Source: Linepithema humile | Lineage: Eukaryota > Arthropoda > Insecta > Hymenoptera > Formicidae | DNA: 64,000 bases | Assembly (NCBI RefSeq): GCF_040581485.1 | Contig: NC_090130.1 | Span: 24,467,418 to 24,531,417, forward strand | Reading direction: 5' to 3' | Part shown: positions 26,371-41,715 of the stretch, in pieces | Layout of the letters: each line of letters begins with the position of its first letter | Numbering within the stretch: the stretch's first letter is position 1 | Notes under the pieces: generated by a model | The model's database searches: none | Seen by the model: only the letters and a program-made list of their open reading frames with translations | Told to the model about the DNA's origin: nothing | Position numbers and translations under genes: made by a program

Positions 26371-26724
26371 ATCGAAATCGAAAATATTTGAAATAAAAAC
26401 CTTCGCGCTCCACATGACGCCGGGTGACGGACGCCGAAGGGCAAACGGGAGAGAAGAGGAGGAGGACGCATGGGCCGCGGGGGAGGGTGCCGCGTCATAC
26501 GCGGCGTAAGCAGGAAGACGCTACGCTAAAAAATCCGACGCGGGGCAAAAAATGTATCGGAAAGGGAGAGTGGCGTGTATATGTATCCCCACCGGCACTC
26601 CCACGCGCAAAGGGTGCCTACCATTGCCCGACATATGGCCCCCTTTTTCAGCCGCCGCGTGCGTCTCCGCTTTCCCACACGGCGAAGGTACAGCCACCCG
26701 CGTGCATACATGCGTGGACGCGTA

Positions 26725-26780
26725 TGCGCGCGCGCGCGCGCGCGTGTGTGTGTGTGCGTGTGTGTGTGTGTGTGTGTATG
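26725..26780. repeat. (CG)n(TG)n alternating purine-pyrimidine tract
   Basis: About 56 bases of nearly perfect purine-pyrimidine alternation, first GC then GT steps. This is the type of sequence most prone to left-handed Z-DNA. Confidence 0.93.
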
Positions 26781-28981
26781 CACAGCGATGCCCGCACGGA
26801 TGCATCCGTCAAGCTGTTTGAATTCTCGATGGAATAAAGGGGAAGTTTACCTTGACGCGAATCGCTTCTGATATATGAGCAAAGTTCATTCTTAATTATT
26901 AAAAATGTTGGAAATTCTGATTATCCGAAAATGTTTTATTATTAAAAAAGAATTTAGAAAATACGCGCACTTTATCAACTGGAAACTGTTTTGTTTTTGT
27001 TTTTTTTTGTCGAGATAAGCAACTTGCGTTCACGGAAAATATATAATGGTCACGATATTATTTAAAAATACTACTGTATTCTTATAAATATAATTTTATT
27101 ATTAACGCGTCGCGGTTATCGCATAGTCCTTTATTGTATTATAATTTACAAATAGAATTCGTTATGTCACTATATCAATGTCGCACTGTGAATTTATACG
27201 ACACGTGGCTCACGCTCGAAATGCTCTCACTGTCATCCAAGCAAATTGAGACATGGCCAGATACGCGGGGGGGGGACGCACAAACCTTTGACTTTACTAG
27301 AACTGGCACGGAACAATTAACGACCTCCAGGGTGACGTTTTCCGTCGCTTTATTTCGAGGAGTCTGACGTTCTTTTTCCGTCCCTCTCTTTCCATCTCCC
27401 CCATTTCTGCTTCTCCTCTCTGTTCGCTCTCTCGCCGGCGTCACTCAATTTTCCGTTCTCGAGTTTTTCGCTCCCTCTCTTCTACTTTCTCCCTCACACT
27501 CTCAATCTCCCTCTCCCTTTTGGGCCCCCACCCAATTCTTCAGTTTTCGGGGTAGGACCCTTCGTTCAGGACACCGCAGATGTCGTGCGTCCCTACAGAT
27601 ATTATCAGCGACGCTCAGTCTGAAAAAACTTTTCAGTAAAAGATCACGTGTATTCTTGGCTATTCCAAACGCAATACTATATTCCAACGTAAGAATTATT
27701 TTTAGCTCCATCTGATTTTTTAATAAAATATTGTGCATATTTTAATAATGTATTATAAAAATTTCGATAATTAAACGTTTGATATGATTTTTACTGAATG
27801 CCGTATCTTTCAATAAATAAAACTGAAAGTTTCTAACGTCAACAATAACATACAATTTTAACCATCGCGTGAGAGACGAAGGTATTATAAAACGCTTGCC
27901 GAAAACACACGTGCGTGTTTATCGAGTATGAGCGCGTAATCAGGATCGACCGAATGAGAGGCACTGGAGAGCAAGGGGAGAGCCAGCCCGACCCTCCGTT
28001 TTCGGCGACCTTCCTTTATTCATCCCCTAATGTAGGCCCGACTGGCGCGTAGGCTCTCCTCATCGCTTCGTATATAGGGTAGGGTATCTACCGGTCGGGA
28101 GGCATATATACGCGCGTTCTCTGTATATACGTATGTATACAGGCGCGCGGGGCAAGGGCGCCTATCTACGTGCTGGAGAGATCGCCTACGCGCTATCGTA
28201 GGTAGCGAGCGAGCGAGCGGGGTGTCTCGGGGGTGGCGGAGGAGTGAATGAGCGGGTCGGCGTCGCCTATTGGGTAGTTACCGTCGAGACGCATTGGAAC
28301 ACAACCCCCCCCGGTTCCTCGCCCCGTAGGCGTCCCTTCTGCGACGACCGATTCGTACACGTGCCCGTTGTCCCTCGGGGCTGAAACAACGCAGACTCCC
28401 GCGCGCGTTTCGCGCCCGATGACGTATTCCCCCGCGCTGTTTTCGGCCACGAGTCGCGTGTCGCCGAAAAAGGCCGGCACTGTCTCGCACCGTATCTACA
28501 GTATCGGCCAGTCTTTTCTGGAGAGTTACAAAGAAACTTGGAAACTTCCTCGGCGAAAGAGAATAACTTTCTGACAAAAATTTCTTTAATCAAAAGTGAA
28601 GAAATGTAAATTTATGCCGAAGCTGAATTATATTTAACTCACGTTATGTAATTAAATATTTTCTAGAATGAAATAATTTTGTATTAAAATTTCCAGATAC
28701 TTGCGAAAAGTTCTCCGATTAAAAAAGATGTTCTACGAATTGAGACGGTAAAAGATATTTTTTTTATGTAAATCTCAAAATACATTTCTAAAAATTTCTG
28801 AAAGTCGGCGCGATAATTTTTGAATGTTTTCTACCAGAAATGTAAATATTCGCGACGGCCGTTGCTATATTCGCGCGCTGTATTTCCAGGGTTGAGCAAC
28901 GGGAGCCTCGACGAGAAATTTCGTCTCAACGTCTTAACCGCCTTGAACAGCGGAGTCCTTGAAGCCTGAAGCCGGTCGACC

Positions 28982-29011
28982 GGCGCGGCGCGGCGCGGCG
29001 CGGCGCGGCGC
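28982..29011. repeat. (GGCGC)6 pentanucleotide repeat
   Basis: Six tandem GGCGC units in a local CpG-rich patch. Confidence 0.92.
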
Positions 29012-30293
29012 AGTACAATCTTATCCACGCGCGCTCGTTGCGATAGCGCGTGGCTAATCTGCCGCGGACTTTACTCTGTTAAACTTGTCGTCGTTTCGGT
29101 CAGACTCCAGAATAGCGACAAATTTTAACAGTGGGGCGTTTCAGAAAATTATGAATCGTCTTTCGACACCATGTATTGATGTACAAAAAAAATTTTTTTC
29201 TTCGGAGTTTCATACATATACAACAGATATATGTATATGTATGACGAGCTATATCACAGGTTGTATTTGCGCCGCTAACAGGCCGACGATCTGGTAGAGC
29301 GATAGTATTTCGACCTTGGCCCCGGTTCACGTAAAACCCGAGGACCTCCGGTCGCGTCCCCGAGGACATTTGTCAAATCGGAACGTTCGATCCAGTCGCG
29401 CGCACGTGATAGCTGTGACGAAAGGGAAACGTCAGGATACGAATGGGTTTCTATACCAAGACGTGGAGGATCGAGAAAGTGGAAAGGAGATAGCAACATA
29501 AATATCCGATGGATTCAATCTCTAAAGATCAGCTGTGAAATATCTTTTTAATATTTAATAATATTATTAAAACATAATTTGCTTACTTAGCATTGTTTAA
29601 TTAGAATTGAAGGCAGACGCGCGTTGCATATATTTTTTTATTATTATATAACTTCTAAACTTATTACAGTAGAAAATAAATTAAAATTTAATATTTCACA
29701 AACTAATTGCAAGATACATCATCAAAAATTATTGTAAAATTAAAAGTGGTAATAAAAGTTGGAAATATATTGTCGAAAACAACAAAACTGAAAGATAACA
29801 CAGAAGGAAAGTACGCCGATATCTCAGAGAGGAATGCAATCGTAACTTTTTTTTAGGCAGTAAGCGTGTCGGTGCTTAAAAAACAATGCTCGTTATTATT
29901 TACGTAAAGCAACGTTCTCGTAACTCGCGTCTGTGACGATTTACATGTCTTTAATAAAAATGCTTTCCATCCACGCAAGACGCAACTGTGCGAGTCCTTT
30001 CGACATATTCCACTCGCTCGCTCGCTCGCTCGCACGCTCGCGTCGCCCGCAGCTCGCCTCGTTGTTCCTCTCCGTCCGATAGCGACGTGCTCCGGCTGTT
30101 TGCGCCGCCTCGCAATTTCTCCGCGCGGAGCCGCCATCGTCGAGTCCCCTTTCGAAAATAACACACGGCCGGTTGACGTCATGCTGTCATGACCACCGTG
30201 GCGCGCCAACGTCGCTTCGACGTCGTGTGCTGCACGGCGCAGAAAATTCAGCTCGCGCGCGCGCTCACGCACACATCCACGTATTACTCATCT

Positions 30294-30318
30294 ACATATA
30301 TATATATATATGTGTGTG

Positions 30319-30386
<68 letters not shown>
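30294..30386. repeat. (TA)n microsatellite
   Basis: TA repeats interrupted once by a short TG run (30311-30320). The long pure part is 30324-30386. Confidence 0.95.
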
Positions 30387-30388
<2 letters not shown>

Positions 30389-33300
30389 CCCCGGCGCGTT
30401 CGTGTTCTTCCATCGCGTCATCGCCGATATCAACGTCGAGCGTGTGTAAATGCACCAACACATACACCGACTACTTTTATCTACCCGACGACTGGTCTCT
30501 CGGCCGACTCAGCCTTCGAAGCGCGTTCGCGCGCAGGGCCGTCGGAAGATGACGTGCCATCGCTAACATGTGAATTTAGAATCAAAAATAAAGCCGATGT
30601 TCGACCCGGTTGTTCAAACATTACGTTACATTTTCTACAAAAAGAAATAAGTTTTTTAAATAGTGAAACGAGAGAAAGGAAAAAGGAAAATTGATAAAAG
30701 TTCAGAAAGCGAGGCTAAGAGAGCAGAGCTTTTGTCTGCGCTGTCCAGATAACAATATTGCGATGTTATCAAAGTATCGCAAACAATTCTAATGGAATAT
30801 TTATCGTAGATCATAGCCAATCGTAGTTCAGCAGAGCTTGTACTTTCTCATTGGTTAGTTTTTACGCATTATGTTCAAAATTGCAAGTTGTAAATTTTAA
30901 ACTTGTAAATTTACTTTTTGAATATTTAAATGATATATTCGTTGTTATATATTTTTCATGAGGTATCCAGGATTTAATATCTCAGATAAGGCTGGAGTAT
31001 CCTGGTACTAACAATGGATGAGTAACCTTCTAAAATGACGTCGTAACGCCATGAGTAACTTAAGTAATAACACAGTCCGCATCCTTTGTTCGACTACATT
31101 ACTCAACAATAAGTTTTTATTATATTTTACATATACAACAATATTTTATTGTAATTGCTACAGTTTATTACTTTGTGACATTTAATTTATTATCATTGAA
31201 AAGATAATATTTTATATTAATTTTATTTGATTAAATGCTCGGGCTGACCACGCTCTGACTCGAGAATTCCAGATGTCGTTTAACCAAATATTACTTTATT
31301 TTAAATAATGATCTGTCTTTTTTTAAACATTACATTTTTTAGATATGTTTGTTAACTCTACGAATTATGTTGATAGTAAACGCGCGAAGTAAATTGTCTA
31401 AAGTTGAATGGATTGCTATTTATGAATTAATTGTTGTTTTTTATAAAATCTGCAGCGTAGTTTACGATGAAATATTATATTACAAGAAAGAGACGTTCGA
31501 TTATTTATAATAATTAGACAAGCAAACGCGTTTACGAAAAGAATTTTATACAAAAGAATTTCAATAGATAATTACAGTCACTCATCGTAGAGATAGCAAC
31601 GACAAACGGCTAGAGTTACTCTTAGCGGCGAAAGAATTGAACCTCAGTTGACGTTAATTAACATTTTACGAAAGTTCAACGAGTTGAGGCGAAGCGATCG
31701 CTAGCGTCGGCACTGCTCGCGCGAGTTGCTAGATAGCTTCGACTCCAAGCTCGAGTCTGACCGAGGCAAACATTACCTCATCACCCGACAGAGCCGGATC
31801 CACCGTGAACCTTCTCCACTTGGGATTTTACTAGCCGCGCGCGCCTTTACTACCTTGCGCCACTGTCGACGCGCGTCATGCTGACAAAAACGTTCCTTTC
31901 TCAGTCGACGGACGGATCGAACGGTGAATACGTTTGTACATATTCACCGAACTTTTGCGCATCGCATGTATTTGCCGCGAGATCATTGACCAATCTATCG
32001 GCGGCTTTATCGTCGTTGCCACCGCTATTTCTTGCTCATTAGCGAAAGCGCTCTCACTATTGAGCGCTTGCGCGCACCGATTTGCGTCATGTGAGGAACT
32101 TACGTAGAACTTATCTAAGCTCTTATCTCTTACTTTTATCGTTCACATGTACCCGGGTTGCAAAATGATAGTTTAGATGCCCGGTTCGAAAATAACCAAC
32201 AATGATTTTGAGGAAGCTATTCCTCGTCGGAATCACACGAGATTTCAATTGCATCCGCTTTCAATTCTTGTCTCTTGTTATACATCGTTTAATTACGTAT
32301 TTTAAGTGCTTCACTATTAATCGCGCAAACTCGCCTATCTCGTCGTCTGATTACGGTCGGATTCGCCGTGAAGCTCCTCCACTTCCAACCCGTCCACATT
32401 CATCGATCATTGATTCACACCGGCGCGACGAATTCTCTTAGCCGCGATCTTTCTTCGCTTGTGTACTTCTTGACGATTTATGCGGTTATCGAAGTCTCGC
32501 GAGCTCACCTCGTATATTCGTCTACAGTTCGAAGCCGCGATAAAACTTCTACGGATTGTTCCCTATGTTTTCGTTATTCCTCCCCCGCGCTCGCTTGACG
32601 CCTGTTGCTCGCTCGTGGCGAATCCCAGTCATTTTATCACCCGACGTCAAAGTTGCCACGCGTCGCGAATCTATGGCTTGCTTTACATTTAAGTGTGATA
32701 CCGAGGCGACTTATATGCTCCGATAGTTTCGAATATTTGCAACAAGTCTTTCTAGATCATTCAGCCTCGTGCAAGAAATTGAAAATAAATCTTATAAATA
32801 TTAAATAAATTAAAATTAAATATATCGGGCAGCTGAATCGATTGCGACGTATATGTCGGAAAATTGAACAGTAACATCTAGATACATCGAGACAACTCGA
32901 TCAATTTTTTCATCATGTCTTGTAATTTTGAATCGAGATTTTAACTGCCGTATCTATCGATAGACGCAAAGTTGCATTCGCGAGATGCGACAAACGAGAT
33001 GCAACTCGCGAAGATTTCACAAGTGGAAAAGGAGCGACGGGGCGTGGCGCCTCTCTCGAGTCTGATTTACGGCCAGTTAAGAACCGCATATTATCGCCAC
33101 GTACAACTAATCTTCCCAATGTATATCCTCCTCCGGTCTCTCCCTCTCCCTTATTGTCCCATCTGTGTGTTGCCTCACCCTCGTCCTCCCTAGCCACCCC
33201 TGACCCTCTTTTACACCGATCACCCTCTCTCTCTCTCTCTCTCTCTCTCCCCCCGCTCGCGTTTTGTACCTCATCCCTCCTCCTCCTTTGGGGCTTCCTC

Positions 33301-36300
33301 CTTTCCCTAACCACCTTACCTCTCACCGTCCATCCGGCTCTTGCCCCTTTCTCCCGCGCTATCCTCTACGCTTCGCCCCGGCCTCTCACGCCTCCTTTCT
33401 CCGTCGCTCCCGGTTTCCTCTTGTTCCCGTTCCCGTTGTCGATTCAACAAGTGCCCGGTCACGCTTCGCAAATATCGCACGTAAGAGAAGGAGACGCCGA
33501 GATTACGGCCGCATCCGTAGACGGACACGCGCGCGCGCTCATTCCGCCGAGTTCCGTCGAAATTTTCAAGTACGGTCTCGTGCCTTCCCCTTTTCTCTCT
33601 CCCCCCCCCCCCCCTCCACCGCGCAAGTGGAGAAACGACCAAGTTTCGCCGATCGAAAATTATTAACTCGTGTTACGCGCACACCCTTGATTTCACGAGC
33701 TTATCGCCTTCCCCGATGCACGCGTCACTTTCACGATACGCAAGACGATACACAGCCTGTGCTGCATTTATCTGAGATTTATCGTGCATGGGCAGTGTGG
33801 ATCTTTTGCAACAATGTAAACATAGGAATTATATAATTTGGAACGATAGCTAAAGTATCATATTATTCGTGCGACGTAATGTATCGATAAGTATACCGTG
33901 AAGTAAAAACTCCAGCGCAAATGTCAATAAGATATCTCTAGAGTCTTGTGCTTTATGATAAATAAATTATATTCAACGGATGGAAAATCTAGATTTAAAG
34001 TAGCGAATTTTAAAAAATTTTTACGCTTGATTTTTCATAGAAAAATCATGTGTTTATTTATTCGTCTTAAATTCGCTTAAGTTATTTTATTCGAAAATTC
34101 TGGAAATAAATACTCCAGCACAAATGTCGCTTTTGCTTTTAGTTTGGAAAAAAAAGTTGCCGGGAAAAGAGTATTGTTTTCACGGCGTTAGAAGGCGAGA
34201 TGAGATCTGTCGCGTTGTTTTTCCTCCGCGATGATTCCACGAACGTTCTTCGGAGCTCCGAGCTGACCGGTTGACCACGTCGCGCTGGAAGGAGAATCTC
34301 CACGAGCGAGTCATATTCCAAGTAGGCCGCTACGGCCGGCCACGGCGGATGTACGCGGTCGCAAGAGCAAGCTGTTGCCGCTAGAGACACTCGAGTCAGA
34401 TCAGGGACGTAGCCACAACATACGCAAGCACATAGAAAACCCGTGTGTGCTCGGTCCGTCTTCTTAACTGATAAGTCAAACTGGGTCACTTTCAGTCGAG
34501 CAAAAGATACACACAAAATTATGCTCTTTCGAGTGCAATAATTTAAATTCATATCTGCGTATTTAAACATTTAATCGCTTGAATAATCCAGTAAAAAAAA
34601 ATATATATAATTTATCTAATTATATTCTACGGCATTTATTAAATTATTTGGAACTTTTTTTAATATCAATCTTTTGAGTGAATACGATAGCGGAACTATA
34701 AAATAGAATAGTAACAGTGGGAACATATCACGCGTCATAGTGACTCTAACTATAAGTCTTTAGTTACTCACCGCGAGCCTGGTCGTCATCGTGACTACAG
34801 CAGAACCGTGCTATCGGCGTTGCTCGAGGCGGTGTGGTAGTGACGCGCGGAAGCCGAGTTCGATGGTGACGTCTGTTTCACGAGCGAATTCTATTAGATC
34901 GCCGCGTTCGCGCACGAAATTTCGCGCAAAATATTCGCGAGCAGCTTTGTTTCTTTGCCAATTGCCCTGCGTCGAGAGGCGAAGCTACGTGAAAATTAAA
35001 CGAAACTTAATACTTTTGCTTGGCGGCTTTGTGCAACAAAACGCTCGTGTCGGTCTCTTATCAGCCTTTGCTTATGAAAAGACATGCTACCACGCTTTCC
35101 AACTTTCCCAAATAAAAAAAAGAGAAAGCAACAATGTTAAACCCATGGGCCTTTAACCGTCAAGGCACCCTGTGGAATAACATTGTTCGACATGTTGACT
35201 CGCGGAATCGCGTATCGCGTGAAAAAAAAAAAAAAAAAAAAAGAAGCGACACGTCTTTTCTCTTAAAGACTTTAAATTTGATAAGTCGCAAGTTGGAAGC
35301 GCCCGAGATAGAAATAGTATCTGCAACTATTTCTAACGCAAATTTATGAAAGTTGCGCGAATTACCCAAGTTTGGTAAGTGGCAATTCGCTCTGTAATCG
35401 AGTCGCGCGACGAAAGTCAAAGAGACGATAATCGACTTCGGTAACGAGATTAATCGCGCGATTATGACGGGGGATTCTGCGTTCGTCCGCGTCTCTCATT
35501 TCGTATTTCACGAGAGTTCGCGTGCCCGGGAGGCGAAGTACCGTCGCTGCCCTTTCGTCGCCGACCTTGCGACGCCAGGCTGTCACTTTTTCATCGTTCG
35601 TCCGGAGTGGTCGTTCGCCACCCTCCCACCTATACCTACCTACCCTTTTTCCCGTGAAATCAAACGTCATGTGGAGGCCACGTGGACTCGGTCAGCCGAT
35701 GAACGTGTCGCCGGTGACATCTCACGGCATCTCCGGGCACAAACGGGCTGCGCTACCATGGCGATACACTGCTTGCTCTCCGGTTCCCCCCTCCCCCTCC
35801 CGCCGTCCCCCGCCCTCACACCCTTCCAAGTCTCCCTACCTTCGGCCTCTCTTTCTCACGCTCGCGAGAGCGTGTTCTTGCTCCCGCCAACGGAGAAACG
35901 CTGTCTCTCTGTCTCCCGAGGTGAGCAAGGGCTGGAGGGAGGTACGATTATTTACTTACTTTCACTCGCGCGACCTCGTACGCGCGTAAATCATCCACGG
36001 CTGCGTGGGTACCGCTTTCGTAGGGTCGTGATACCGAGATACGCACGCGAGGTCCGGCCCGCGATCGACGACGAAACTTGAAAAAATTATAATCTGAATG
36101 ATTCTTAGGCCGCGGAAGAAACGTCTGCGACTTTTGCATTGAATATTTTGACCGCTGCAAAATGAGACAGAATCTTAATCCTTGTTCGGCTCCAAAATAA
36201 TTCGAACTTAACGTTCGCTAAATTGTATTGTTCGTAGAATTAAGAATTCGGGATCACACATGTTTTTCCATTTCGTTCTATTTATGAATTCTTCCGTCAT

Positions 36301-36762
36301 AAATACTGGCCGAGCTAGTGATGAGAAGATACTGCTGCTAGAAGGCTGCGGTCGAGTCCGCTCGCCAGCAGCGATCGTCCGCGTTCCGTTGATGATTTCT
36401 TCCAGGCAGGGCTAGGGAGTCGTGTGACGTCACTTTTTCCATCGCTCCGTCGGAGTGCCGAGCGTCTGAGTCACGTCCTTTCTTGCCTACTCTCTCGCCT
36501 CCGAGCGTCGCGAAACTAAGCGCGCCCATTCGATTTTATTGTATTAACACCAACGAATATGCACGAGCTAATGTTGACTCTTAACAATCTCAGACGGCGA
36601 GATAAAATTATAACTTAGACGCTCAGCCGTGCCTTTTTTAGAATAGAAAATGCATGGCTCTGTAATTGAAAGAAAATGTTATACGCGTATCTTTTCTATG
36701 TAAGATAGAGACGTAACGTGAGATACACGTAGCTAACAGCAGCTGTTCACGCGTGCTTTCAG

Positions 36763-36771
36763 AGTTGTGCA
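36763..36771 (+). other. tara: Splice acceptor and exon start of the taranis coding exon
   Basis: The sequence GTGCTTTCAG ends at 36762, giving a pyrimidine-rich 3' splice site 9 bases before the start codon. The 9 bases (Ser-Cys-Ala if translated) are in frame with the Met. An upstream coding exon could therefore be joined without a frameshift. Otherwise they are the end of the 5' UTR. Confidence 0.6.
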
Positions 36772-38220
<1,449 letters not shown>

Positions 38221-41200
38221 CCCTCAACTTTAACGTCGTTGAGTCATCTCATCGATTTCTATCCGCTGACGCCGCAGGGCAAGTAGATGAGCGGCGGTGG
38301 TGGCCAGCACGCGATTCGCGCAGTCCTGGAAGGCGGTGGTGAAACGTACGGCACGTCCTCCCTCCGGAGCGCTCGACGTCCGGGCCGGCGACTCTCGAGG
38401 AGTCCCCCATCCATCTCTCTGTTTCGCGTTAATTTATTGCCGCGTCAATTACACACACAAAACATACATACATACGCGCGTACGTATAGACAGACGGACA
38501 CACATATACATCGAACCCTCTGTGACATTTTCGTTCTTCCTCCGCTCATCTTGCCACCGCTACTACTACTGCTCTACCACGGCTACTTGCTCTAACCCTA
38601 TTATTCTATCGTTACCACTTCTACTACTATCCAACCGCGACTATTTACCACTATCGTTACCGTTACTTCTACTACTATCGCTACCATTGCTAATACTACT
38701 ATTACTACTATTAATAATACTTACTACTACTATTACTATTATTATTACTATCGCTAATCAACGTGTCTCCCAACGTATCTGCTCCCCGAGGGACGGACGC
38801 GTCATAACACGCGGCACTCGCAGGTGCAGACAAGACAGAGCGCTCTGAGGGCTTTACGAAAAGAAGAGAGGACAAGGGCGAAGGATGGGACCTATTCGCG
38901 AACCGACAGGTGTTATTCGCGTTGGATGATCGGCAGTGTCGCGGTAGAAATTCGGGCGGCTTTCATATCGAGCTACCGCGTACGAGATTATCATGTACCG
39001 TCATTTTATCCACCGTAGAATTTCGAAGCCGGGTTGCAAGCTCAATTTATGTGTACCTCGTGAAAGATTCACAGACGCTGTAATCTTCCAATAAACGCGC
39101 AACCACGTGCGATTTCACATTCACCGCTGATAAGGCGCGTTTGTTGGAAGATCAAGGCAATGTTTTTGCAATTGCATCCGCGAGCTCGAAAATCCACGCG
39201 TGAGTCCTGCGCAAGGCGATTAAGACGTGTGAGGAAAAGATGGGAAAGAAGGGATCTCGACTACGCCGAGTACGAAGAATCTTCTTCGGGGCTGGGAAAC
39301 GACGGGAACCGTTGTGATCCAAGTCTTCCAGCCCGGAGAATCTGCTCCTTCGCGTTTTCATTCGTGAGTTGAAGCCTAAAGTTGCTCGAGAAGGCCGTCC
39401 GGGGGGATTTTGTTTTCATGGAATTCGATAGTCCGCGACTCTGAGGGGGAAGGAAAAACGCAACCAATTGCTGATGACGCACCACCCGCGCATATACGTA
39501 CACGGACACACACACACACATTTAAATTACACACAGTATATATGTACAACCGCCGTGGCCTATATTACATGCACGACGCACGAAGAGACACGCACGAGTG
39601 CAAGTGCATGAAAGTTGTATGGTGCTACAAGGCGGTTGCAACCTGGTGCTTCTCTCCTCTAGACGACACACAGACACACACACAGACACACACACACACA
39701 CACATAGACATGCTCTGTGAGCCGAACGCGTACCGAATTCGCACGGATCGCTCGCAACGTCCGTCACTCGGGGGGTCGTCGTGACGCGTCCTGCCGTCGT
39801 AAGCACGATACGATACGTAAATCGGAGAAGACGTCGGCGTCTTGATCGAGGAACCGATCGCACTATCGCCAGTTAGTCGCAAATTCCGCTTGTCCGAGTA
39901 TTTCATCTCGCATACGAAAGGTCACACATTTTTGAGAAAGGTACAAGGGAAATGTAACGAAGGCCTCAATATCCGCAGAAAAACAAATTTTACGATGTTA
40001 TTAAGACAAAGATGCTCGGCTCTACATCACTCTTTTCTGTAAATAATAATATGTTGAGAGATGTGCGACCTTAGAACTCGAGAAACATCCCGTATTAAAG
40101 ATGAAGTCATAATTTTGAACGGAAGTGTCCGCGAGAAAATGACAAACGAGTCGCTTTTGATATAAAAATGTAGAATCAGGATAGATTGAAACGAGCCGTT
40201 AGTGCGATTCAGCCTCGATGGTTTGCGCAATACGAAAAAAGGGGAGGACAATGAGGGTTCAAGCATTTGCGTTGGAACTGCGAGACATATTTGGGCTGTG
40301 TAATAGCATTAACGCTCGCATTTGACCAGTGAGTGTAGCATGATGAGTATTGCGATCAGAACAAAAGTTATTTTCGTACAGCGATAAATATACGAAATAT
40401 TACGAATAAATATCTACTTTTGATTTTTAACATTGTAAGGTACATACACATGTGTATTTGAAAGTACAAATGGCGATAATATATTTGTTATTTAAATTTT
40501 AAAGCAATGCGTGTTTCACGATGCGAATACTCACTGGTTGATAACTTGCGATCCGCAACCGGATGATTCTTTCGAGGAATAGTAATATTTGTATAGATTT
40601 CTTTTTTAAACACTTTCGTCACGTTGAGACTTGATGAGAAAATACATGCCGTGATTGCCCCAATCACAAAGTCTAATCGCAAGTCAAAATGTGAAAATTA
40701 ACCATGCAAAGTAGTCCATTAGGTTTTCAAAGTCCATTAAGCTCCAACGCAACGGTTTAGCCCTAAAATGCATGACGTTGGCCAGTGTGACTCAACCGCT
40801 ATTTTAAATGCAAACTCCACATAGACTATTTTATGAAAATGACCATCGAAATCTACAACTCATCCGCGTGTAAACAAATAGAAAAAGTATGGGGAATTAA
40901 TATCTTATAAAGAAAAAAAAAAGAATATATCTTTATGGAGGATCTGTTAGATTGTAAAATTATTGCAAGTTGGAGAGAAAAATGAGATGTAAAGTGATAT
41001 ATGGAATGGAAAAGATTACTCTAGTAAAAATTAAATTCCTTATAAAATTCACTGTGATGATAATGAGTTATAACGTGATGTTTGCAAAATTACACTTTTT
41101 AATTAAAAGTCCGTGCTATTTATCCTTTCGGTGTTAAAAAATCATAAACGGAATTATATGTAATTGCGGCTGTGAGTGGAGCGCAATGGACTACGTCAGG

Positions 41201-41656
41201 CGTGTATGTGCGTAATGTGCGTGGGAATAGGTGACGCATCCCAAGAAGATTAACGCGAGACGCTGGCGGCTTCGTGTGTGGATATCTTGTGTCTCGGCGT
41301 ACGGCGTCGACAAATGTACCTGCATTTTAGAGATCGGGATAACGTTCTCCCCTTCGGATCGTCGCACGGTGGCCACTGCGCGCCACTGATCTCCCGTAAA
41401 TGTATCATAAATGTACACATATAAATAAAGAGTGGCCGGCGTGCGCGCGCGCGAAGAAGGCGAACGCTTCGAGGGCTTAAGGTCGATTAAAAAAGCCCGC
41501 TCGATCACGGACGCATCTTCTCGCGTGGATCCGTGCGCGATCTCGCCCTCAATCGTCCACGAATTCATTCAAGAGCAGCTATACTTAAAAGCTAAACGAT
41601 TTAAGAAAGTCTAACGTTACGAAGAGAGTATAATAACTTATCGACTCGACTGATTA

Positions 41657-41663
<7 letters not shown>

Positions 41664-41711
<48 letters not shown>
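41664..41711. repeat. (GA)n microsatellite
   Basis: About 48 bases of GA dinucleotides in the putative taranis 3' flank. Confidence 0.95.

Positions 41712-41715
<4 letters not shown>

Larger units (their letters stand above)
18671..36762. other. 18 kb of putative 5' intronic or regulatory DNA upstream of taranis
   Basis: No protein gene is supportable. CpG-dense blocks lie near 19490-20000, 22190-22950, 26400-26820, 27900-28560, 28840-29060, 29960-30290, 31690-32100, 33480-33750 and 35400-36080. They are separated by AT-rich DNA. Near 24780-24900 is a GC-richer insert-like patch with a tandem 11-mer (GACCCAAGCAC twice), possibly a mobile-element remnant. An inverted repeat CGGTGAATA/TATTCACCG lies at 31922-31949. 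A strong acceptor at 36762 shows that an intron ends just before the taranis start codon, so at least the right part of this stretch is probably intron. Confidence 0.45.
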
